64,000 bases of DNA from Ceratopteris richardii (lineage: Eukaryota > Streptophyta > Polypodiopsida > Polypodiales > Pteridaceae), in contig CM035416.1 of the NCBI GenBank assembly GCA_020310875.1, positions 72,871,483 to 72,935,482 on the forward strand, in the 5' to 3' direction. A program made the translations under genes and the position numbers. The notes beneath the pieces were generated by a model, which saw only the letters and a program-made list of their open reading frames with translations, did not search any database and was not told where the DNA came from. Of this stretch, positions 21,755 through 29,400 are shown one piece after another. Position 1 is the first letter of the stretch, and each line of letters starts with the position of its first letter.

Positions 21755-24700
21755 CCCCCCTCCCTCTCGCTTCTGTCGTCCCTGACAGAACCTTGTTGTG
21801 AGGTCTGCCGGATGTAATTCTGTAGGAGGTCTTGAGCGAGGGTGTGCTCTGATACACGAATACCTCGGGCTAGATCAGCCTCGAGTTTCTCCCAGTCGAT
21901 AGGTTGCGGCTCGTCTGGTGGTGGGAGCTGATAGTGTGTGGAGTACACCATTCGTTCACAGGCGAATAATTGCAATAAGTGTGTGGGCCTGCTTATGAAT
22001 ACTTCTGAATGGTACTCCCAAAAACCGGTGGTGAACATTTCTTCGAATGTTTGCTTGTAACAGGCCGGTAGATATTTGATCCTGCAGTGCCAGGCGTAAC
22101 ACACCCGTAGCGATGGCGTTGTGCTCATATCATAGACTAAATCCAAGTTGCCATGCTCAAAGCCCGGGGTGTTGACATGGGGAGCCTTGATGCGCCGGAA
22201 GACTTTAAAGACCATCTGCATCATGTCAAAGATTTTGACAGTCATGTGCGCGGCAATATCATCCATAGGTTTTAATCGAGGGAGCCAGTGGCGGATCGTC
22301 GCCATCATGTAGCCTACTGTGGGTAACGCGACTGGTGGCTTGAAGTAGGGGTAGTTCAACCAGTCTTGGCACTGCTTATTGTTTTGTAGCTTTATAGCGA
22401 AGGCAGTCCAAGAGCGGCGTCGTGGTACTGGTCCCCAGCACGGATTAAATTTTAAGTGAAGCGGCGCTTTTACCCACGTGCTCATCATCTCTGGATAATT
22501 TTGCAGTAAATCTTTGCGCCAGTCTGGTTGAAGGATTTCACCTCTCTGCGCCCTTGGTGGCAAGTCCTCTGGCTCGAATTGAGTGGCATGCGTTGGTTTC
22601 ATGCCGGTTTCTTTCTCTATGGTTAACTGATATTCTGCCATTAACATGAAGTATGGTTTATACTGAAGCTCATGCCCGGATATGTATCGTCGCGGGGCCA
22701 TTTGAGCAAAGAATGGTGATTGTAAAATGTTCTCTTCAATTATGGCCATGGCATGTAGCTGTGCCTCTACTCTGGCCGAGTGTGTCGTTCCGAGTTCTTC
22801 TACTGTCTTCATCCACGCGGGGGTAGGTAATTCGTAGGTCATCTGGCCTTCGGCCGTGACACGTCCGCCTGGGATGGGTATCGGTTCATAAGCCTCTTCG
22901 AAGGTCTCCTCCACCGGGATAGTGACGGTTTCTTCCTCAGCTGGTAGCTCAGGTGGGGAGTCTGGCCTTGGTGGTGCTTCATAGATGGCAATCCTAGATT
23001 CAAGATTTGTTACCTGGGCCCGGAGTGCGTTGAGTTCCTCTAAAACTTCAGGGGCAGGGTCCACAGGCGCTGGTAATTCCGCTGCTACTGGTACTTGTTG
23101 TGCTGCTGGTTCTCTGAGTTGTAGCAGTTTGTGATCTTCCTTTAACTTTTGATGTTCTTCGTTCATCCGATCATAGTCCTCGAGCAATCTGACATGGTCG
23201 TCTAGCAACATCCGCATCGACTCAGATGGGATTGCCTTGAATCTGCTCGGACTTAGTGGCTGTTCTGGATGATCTAAAGCCGCTTCTAAGTTCTCTCTAT
23301 TTTGCTCTTGGAGTCTCTGGTTCTCCTCTTTTGCTGCGGCTAAGTGTCTTCTTAGTAAGCCCATATTTCTAGTGAGCGTTGCATTGCGGACAGTCTGGGC
23401 TCTAAGTAGGTTATCTAAATCCGCGGTGGCCTCTTTGCTTTTTTCCTCACTTTCTATTTCTAACTTGTGATAAGCCTCTCGTAACTCTTGGTACCGGCTG
23501 TTCAGTGAGGCGTTCTCAATTGATAACAAATTAAGCTGCGTTTGTAAGTCGTTCGTCGTTTTCTGCAGCTGTTGATAGTTGGTGCCGAGTGATGCAAACT
23601 CATCGCGGACTTGCGTCATGCATGCGAACATGTGTTGAAATGCGGTGTCTATGGTGGGCGATAGGAGTAGTGAAGTGCTAAATGAGGATGCAGTGATAGT
23701 AGATGCAGTGGGAATGGGGAGCGGGGTTGGGACTGTGGATGCAGTGGTGATTGTGGAAAATTGTGAAGTGCCTAAATATGAGGGTGCTGTGAGTGGAGTG
23801 GGTGGTGGTGAGGTGGGTGGTGATATGTCCATGCCATTGGACGTGTTTAATGTTGTGACTGTGAAAAGTGGTGTGATTGTGGGTGGTTGCATAGGTGTGA
23901 ATACGGGATTTACAAACGTAGAGTAGTTTACAGGGGGGATGGTTGGAGCGGCTTGGTGAAACGGGGAAATAGGCATGATGGTAGGTTGGGGAGGTGAGAC
24001 TGGTGAGAAGGTTAGTGGGGTTAGGAAGGGGAATGGGGGTCTTAGAGGTGGGGGAAACGCTGGGAAGGATGAAGGGGTGAAGGGGTTAACATACGGATGC
24101 AGAGGGTTGGGTGTGGGCCTGGTGGTATGAATGGGTAAGGAAGAGGTTGTGGCTACGTTGCTTTGTACAGGTGTGGATGTGGGGAAAGCCGGTGGGTGTG
24201 CGGGTGATACGGGATGGGTTGGTGAAAGATGAGGTGAGAGAGGAGTCGAAGGGGTGGATGTTATTTCGAGGATAGTAGTGGTATGTACAATGGTGGTACG
24301 GGGTGGCGAATCTACAAGGATGGTTTCTGCGGTTAATGAACGTTCAGGGGCGAGGCGTGCCTCCCTGGCTTGTGCTGAAGATTGGGCTCCTGTTGGTACA
24401 CGAATATACTCCCCAGGTTTTGAGAGTAGTCGCACTCGGCGGGGATCAAACTGTGGTAGTTGCTTTCTTTGTAAAAACCTGAGTGCTTCATGGGAGCCTA
24501 CTGATTTGACTAACTCTCTGAACCCTCTAATATATGCGTCTTCGAACCCTCCGGAGATGAGTTCCTGTTCAATTAATGCCTGGCTCTCCTCTTCAGTTAA
24601 CTTCTTTCGTGCCCAGACTTTCTCCATGGTACGATATAATTTCTTTATGGCCAATGTGTACGCTGCGGCTTCGAAAGTTTCATCTTCATATGTGCTGGTG

Positions 24701-26199
24701 TCGCCGTGCGTGTCGGTTTGTTGGCCTTGCCCCTCTGTCTGTTCGTCAGGTGAGCCCTGGCTGGCTTCATCGTCGCCTTGATCGTCGTCTGTTTCGGTTC
24801 TTTCTTCTTCAGAGCCCGACACAGCTTGTCCCTGTGGCAAGTCTCGCGGCGTAGTAGGGTAGCTGGGGCGTTCATATTCCTGGGAGAACAGTGGTGCTTC
24901 TGAATACTGGAACTCGTTTGAGAATGCATCAGGCATCTCAAAATCAAATGTCGTGTTTATGGGGTCGGCCTCCATATGTGGTATCGGGAAAGAAAACGCT
25001 TCCGCACCAATAGTGGTGGGAGCTTCTGCAGTTGTGGTGAGGGGTTCTGTGGTGGTAGCTGCCTGAGGTGCAGCGGTACTCGTGGTGGCCTCCGTAATTA
25101 CTGGTCTGGACAACCGTATGCGAATAGGTTGTACAGTGGGAGCAGCTTCTGTCTGTGGGCGCTCGGGAGAGGGTTGTGGTGACGGCGACTCTGGCACTTG
25201 GAGGCAAGGGATGGTGCCTCGCATGCGCTTACCTGCCCGTGTCCTACTGGGCTTCCTAGCCTTCTTCGTTGTGCTCTTGAATGCCTTCAATTCCTCTCCT
25301 GTTAATGCACGCTCGATGGGCAAGTCATAAGCCAAACACATATACACAATTCTAGTGAGCGCACAACATCCGTTAAGCACCTTCTTGCGCTCCCATCTGT
25401 GCTGTGCCAGGTACATCTGATCTATGATCCAGCTTGCCAGATCAACTGTTTGAGGTCCCGTACATGCCAAATATAATCCGAACCATATTCTTTTGTGTGG
25501 CATGGTAAATCTGTCCTGAGCTGGAAATGCAAAATGTTGCATGCATATTCTTAGTGGCTTTGACAACTCAGGTGTAATGGCCGAAATCTCTTCCCACTTC
25601 GTGACATCCCCACGTTTCATCGGTTCTGGAATCAATCTCTCTCGGTCTGTGGGAGTGTGGGTTCCATGAATCTTGATGGCTGCTCTGATTAGGTCCTTAG
25701 AGAGATAAAATCTCTTGTAAGGTGGATCATCCACTAGGGTAGGCAATATGAAGGTTCCTGGGATGTCCTTATTCTCCGATGCCATCAATGTAGTGATTAA
25801 ATAATAGCACCTATAAAAATCCGGTTTGGGTAGAGGATCACTGAAATATTCTGTGAAACCGGCTCTGGCCCAAACATGAGTTAAATCCTGGGTGCTTTGT
25901 AGGGCTTCGAATTCTCTGGAGAAAAACTGGTACTTTCCCCACGTGCGGTCATCAAAAGTCAGAGAGGATTCAAATATAAAGTCTGCGTCCGCGAGGGGTC
26001 CTGCCAGGCCCTGAAACCAATGAGAGTTCCTGTGTATCTTTTCGGTGTAGCCCATAGGGGGGTTATCGATAGGCATGGGCCCTGGAAATCCCTGAAATTC
26101 CGGCGGTGGAGCAGTTGGGTGTGATTCTGCTCGTAGCACGTTGAGTGGCACAGCCGCTACACTGGGGCCTGCTCCTGATGTTCCTTCGTCGGTTTGCAT
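21712..26199 (-). CDS. Gypsy A ORF3: unrecognised 1,495-residue protein
   Basis: It starts at an ATG at 26199 (MQTDEGTSGAGPS) and stops at 21712, inside the 3' LTR. The visible layout is a Pro-rich leader (1-50), a globular region (about 50-310, rich in Trp and Tyr, with NGCCALTRIVYMCLAYDLPI), a basic patch (KKARKPSRTRAGKRMRG, about 312-328, nuclear-signal-like), an acidic/Ser/Thr linker (330-510), a short helical region (505-600) and a Pro/Ser/Thr-rich linker (about 605-850). A long coiled coil (about 855-1075) and a second globular region (about 1100-1445) follow. There is no signal peptide, membrane helix or furin-type site, so it does not look like an envelope protein. It lies where Athila-type elements carry an extra ORF. 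I cannot name a family. How it is expressed (splicing or reinitiation) is unknown. Confidence 0.85.
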   Translation of the reverse strand: MQTDEGTSGAGPSVAAVPLNVLRAESHPTAPPPEFQGFPGPMPIDNPPMGYTEKIHRNSHWFQGLAGPLADADFIFESSLTFDDRTWGKYQFFSREFEALQSTQDLTHVWARAGFTEYFSDPLPKPDFYRCYYLITTLMASENKDIPGTFILPTLVDDPPYKRFYLSKDLIRAAIKIHGTHTPTDRERLIPEPMKRGDVTKWEEISAITPELSKPLRICMQHFAFPAQDRFTMPHKRIWFGLYLACTGPQTVDLASWIIDQMYLAQHRWERKKVLNGCCALTRIVYMCLAYDLPIERALTGEELKAFKSTTKKARKPSRTRAGKRMRGTIPCLQVPESPSPQPSPERPQTEAAPTVQPIRIRLSRPVITEATTSTAAPQAATTTEPLTTTAEAPTTIGAEAFSFPIPHMEADPINTTFDFEMPDAFSNEFQYSEAPLFSQEYERPSYPTTPRDLPQGQAVSGSEEERTETDDDQGDDEASQGSPDEQTEGQGQQTDTHGDTSTYEDETFEAAAYTLAIKKLYRTMEKVWARKKLTEEESQALIEQELISGGFEDAYIRGFRELVKSVGSHEALRFLQRKQLPQFDPRRVRLLSKPGEYIRVPTGAQSSAQAREARLAPERSLTAETILVDSPPRTTIVHTTTILEITSTPSTPLSPHLSPTHPVSPAHPPAFPTSTPVQSNVATTSSLPIHTTRPTPNPLHPYVNPFTPSSFPAFPPPLRPPFPFLTPLTFSPVSPPQPTIMPISPFHQAAPTIPPVNYSTFVNPVFTPMQPPTITPLFTVTTLNTSNGMDISPPTSPPPTPLTAPSYLGTSQFSTITTASTVPTPLPIPTASTITASSFSTSLLLSPTIDTAFQHMFACMTQVRDEFASLGTNYQQLQKTTNDLQTQLNLLSIENASLNSRYQELREAYHKLEIESEEKSKEATADLDNLLRAQTVRNATLTRNMGLLRRHLAAAKEENQRLQEQNRENLEAALDHPEQPLSPSRFKAIPSESMRMLLDDHVRLLEDYDRMNEEHQKLKEDHKLLQLREPAAQQVPVAAELPAPVDPAPEVLEELNALRAQVTNLESRIAIYEAPPRPDSPPELPAEEETVTIPVEETFEEAYEPIPIPGGRVTAEGQMTYELPTPAWMKTVEELGTTHSARVEAQLHAMAIIEENILQSPFFAQMAPRRYISGHELQYKPYFMLMAEYQLTIEKETGMKPTHATQFEPEDLPPRAQRGEILQPDWRKDLLQNYPEMMSTWVKAPLHLKFNPCWGPVPRRRSWTAFAIKLQNNKQCQDWLNYPYFKPPVALPTVGYMMATIRHWLPRLKPMDDIAAHMTVKIFDMMQMVFKVFRRIKAPHVNTPGFEHGNLDLVYDMSTTPSLRVCYAWHCRIKYLPACYKQTFEEMFTTGFWEYHSEVFISRPTHLLQLFACERMVYSTHYQLPPPDEPQPIDWEKLEADLARGIRVSEHTLAQDLLQNYIRQTSQQGSVRDDRSEREGGVGSSQRHRRHGSM
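21755..21772 (-). other. Polypurine tract of gypsy A, inside ORF3
   Basis: The minus strand reads GCGAGAGGGAGGGGGG directly before the LTR start TGTTGG. It is translated in frame as part of ORF3 (SEREGG). Confidence 0.88.
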
Positions 26200-26400
26200 G
26201 GTGGCTGGTGCGCTAGTGAGAAAGATCTGCTACAAAAGATTAACACATTAGCATGGAAATTAATCATGATCCCATTAAAGTGAGACCGCAATCCCTTTCC
26301 ATAACTGATGCGTAACCCGTGTAGCCAAGTGCTGTGACGTGATGGATGCAATGTTTCTTGCAGCACTAGTGCAGATCTCTAGACACCTACGTGTTTCAGA
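26200..26400 (-). other. Spacer between ORF2 and ORF3 of gypsy A
   Basis: About 200 bases separate the ORF2 stop from the ORF3 ATG. No convincing conserved motif was seen. A splice acceptor for a subgenomic ORF3 RNA could lie here, but that is only a possibility. Confidence 0.4.
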
Positions 26401-29400
26401 TCATGCATACATTTCTTGATGAGAATACGAGTGAGGTGTGATGATGGTGTGTGAATTTATACAAGGTTTAAAGGTTAGTGATTTAGTACAAGGTTGTATG
26501 TTAGTCGGGGGGTAGTTAGACAATGGGTTAGGGGAAGACGGTTGGACACGTTTCGGTATCCATTTCCTAAGAGTCCTTGATTGGGTGGTGGGTTTCTGCT
26601 GAGGGGTAAAAGGTGGTATCGGGTGTGGTGGTGTCGAGGGATGAAAAGGTTTGTGAGGATTATATATTACATGGCATACGGGTTGAGCTATGATACATGG
26701 TTTGGGTACCCAAATCTGTGTGGGCGTGGGTCTATGGGTAAGGTACTTCTTGGCGATCCACATTTGTCGAATGGTCTGACCTATAGAAGGAGGTCGAGGG
26801 GATGGTGGAGATCGATTCTGTTTCTGTTCTGCCTTTTTCTTGTTGATCTCTGCTTGGTTGGAGATCTTTGGTGCTTTTTGTCCTTTTGGCACCCATATTT
26901 GTCTGGTACCGCTTCCTTTGGGAGGCCTAAACTGCTTTCCATGTTGTTTCCTCTGATACTGTCGTCGGTCTGGGTTCCTTTGTCGCGGTTGACTCTGTTG
27001 TTGTTGAGGTTGAGAGGTCGGATGGACACTCTGCTTTGGAAAAGAAGGGAGTTCCAACACTTGCGTGACCTGCCCATTAGGAAGTGATGCCTTTTGTAAC
27101 TTTAATCTAGGCCAGTCCGCAACAAGCTTGGAAGGATGAGCACCGCAGGGTGTTGTGCTCATTTGGCCGCTGATGCAACCCACCTGACCGCTGATTGTGT
27201 CCATCTGCCCTTGTGGTTGGGTAACTATCTCTTCTAGTTTGCAGGAAGTCCCAGGGAAGATCTCCTGTCGTCCTTCTGATTGACAACTATCCATAGCCAA
27301 GCCCGAGTGGGTTGGTGTAGACGTAACGTGATTGGTCTGCTTAAAGATCTTTCGGTCTTCCGTCGCATGCATTTCATAGGGTCTAGGGTCACAACCGTCA
27401 AGCGGAATGCCGTTAGGGAAGTCAAGCGGTATCACTCGCTTCTGTTCTAAGGTTCCAATCTGTAAGGAGCCTTGTCTAAGATTTAGGTCCACTGAGTGAT
27501 CGTATAGCCAATCTTGGCCAAGGATTAGGGGTTCTATCAGGTCGTCATCATGGCACACTAATAGCTTCGCTGTCATGGTCACCTCCTTAACGAGGATAGG
27601 AAGGTCCACCTCACCCATGCAAGGGGTTTCCATGCCTCCTAGGCCTATGAGGTATGCCTCAATTGGCCGCATTTCTATTCCTGAATCCTTATAGTGGGAC
27701 CATCTAATCGCACTAGTCGCAGCACCTGAGTCAATCAAAGCCCTGAGTTCTTGGCTATGGTTACCGTGTTCTAGCCTAACTGTAACGAATGGTCTCCTGT
27801 CCACTATGCTAGGATGAGTGGTTGACTTTACTTGACACATGGCCATGGGATATCTGGGTGGTGTTTCCAGATGGTTATAATGTTCTCTCCCTAGTCCTTG
27901 TCTTCTTAGCTTCATGCGCTTAATGCGTTCTATGGCTTCTGCCTGAGCTTCTGCTCGTATTCTATTTTCTTCCTCCTTACGCTTCTTTGCCAACGTGAGT
28001 CGTCTAAGCATATCCTCAGTAAGAGGTTCTTGATACAACCTGACTCTACAGCCACTAATGTAATTAGGCATTATATCTCCTTCTAAGGTGGCTAACTGTA
28101 CTGCTCCACTAGTCGAGAGTCTGTTAATGCTCATAGGTCCATAACCTCGCTTTTCTAACTTGCGTGCGTGCTGTTTCAGCGTATATACTAGAACTAAATC
28201 TCCTTCTTTTAGGCCTTTATCTTTCACATGCGCATCAAAATATGCTTTCTGTCGCTTCTTCGCTGCGTATATTCCTGCTGCTGCTTTCAGCCTGGTTTCT
28301 CCTAATCGTTCCAAGTCCATTATTCTCGCTGATAATTCATGGCCGGTCCACTCATGTTCTTGTGCAACCTTAAGGGTCGGTATCAAGAAGTCGAGAGGAA
28401 GCACTGCATTCTGACCAAAAACCATCTGAAAGGGAGTTGCATTGAGTACGGTCTTGTAGGCCACTCGATATGCCCAAACAGCGTGGTGTAGCTGTTTGTC
28501 CCAATCTGAACGTTTATTGTTCACGAGTTTCGTCAGTACGGTACATAGTATCTTGTTAGTGCTTTCAGCTTGACCATTGGCCTGAGGATGATATGGTGCA
28601 GATTTCTTGTGAATCACCATAAAATCCTGTAACAAATATTCAATGACTTGGTTTAGAAAGTGAGTACCTCGATCACTCACTAACTCTATAGGCAGTCCAT
28701 ATCTTGTAAAGACATTTTCAAATAAGAATTTTGCAGTCGTGTGAGCATCATTCTTTTTTGTGGCTTTCGCCTCTACCCATTTTGTAAGATAATCTGTGGC
28801 AACAATAATGTATTCTGCATGTGTACCTTTTGCAGGGGGGTTAATGGGTCCTACAAAGTCTATACCCCACTTTGAAAATGCACGTCCGCCCATCATGGGT
28901 TTCAATGGCATTTCATCTCTGCGAGTAGGAAACTGAGTTCTTTGGCACACGTCACATCTCTTTACATAGGTATGTGCATCCATGTGAAGAGTGGGCCACC
29001 ATAATCCTGCAAAGAGAATGGCTTTGATTATCCTATCTGGTCCAAAATGACCTCCTGCTACACCTTGGTGTGCAGTCTCTAGTATTCTCAGATAATCACT
29101 CTCATGAACACATTGTCTTAGATATCCATCTCGTCCTCTTTTGTATAGATTATCGCCAATAAGTGTATAGTCTTGAGCTTCCTGCTCTAGACTGCGTTGT
29201 CGAGCTAAGGTCATGCCTTGAGGGAATGTGCTCGTCCTCAAGTAGGTCACTAAAGGTTCACTCCAGTCTGGTGTGAGAGACACATGATATAATGTCGCAT
29301 GCTCTACTGGTGGTCTTTCACAACACACCTGACATTCTTTACACAACTTGTGGACATCTGCTTCCATAGAAGGCCAATATACTCCTAATCTATGCAGAGT

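Noticed and set aside
21582..21857. Open frame of 91 residues across the LTR-PPT junction in another frame, and its copy at 37891-38172
   Set aside because: It arises because both LTRs share the same open stretch. ORF3 in the other frame explains the coding signal.
23645..25330. Long plus-strand frames opposite ORF3
   Set aside because: They are antisense shadows of the Pro/Ser/Thr-rich coding region of ORF3. Low-complexity codons leave the opposite strand open.
21712..26199. Calling ORF3 an envelope protein by position
   Set aside because: No signal peptide, transmembrane segment, fusion-peptide-like stretch or processing site is visible, so position alone is not enough.
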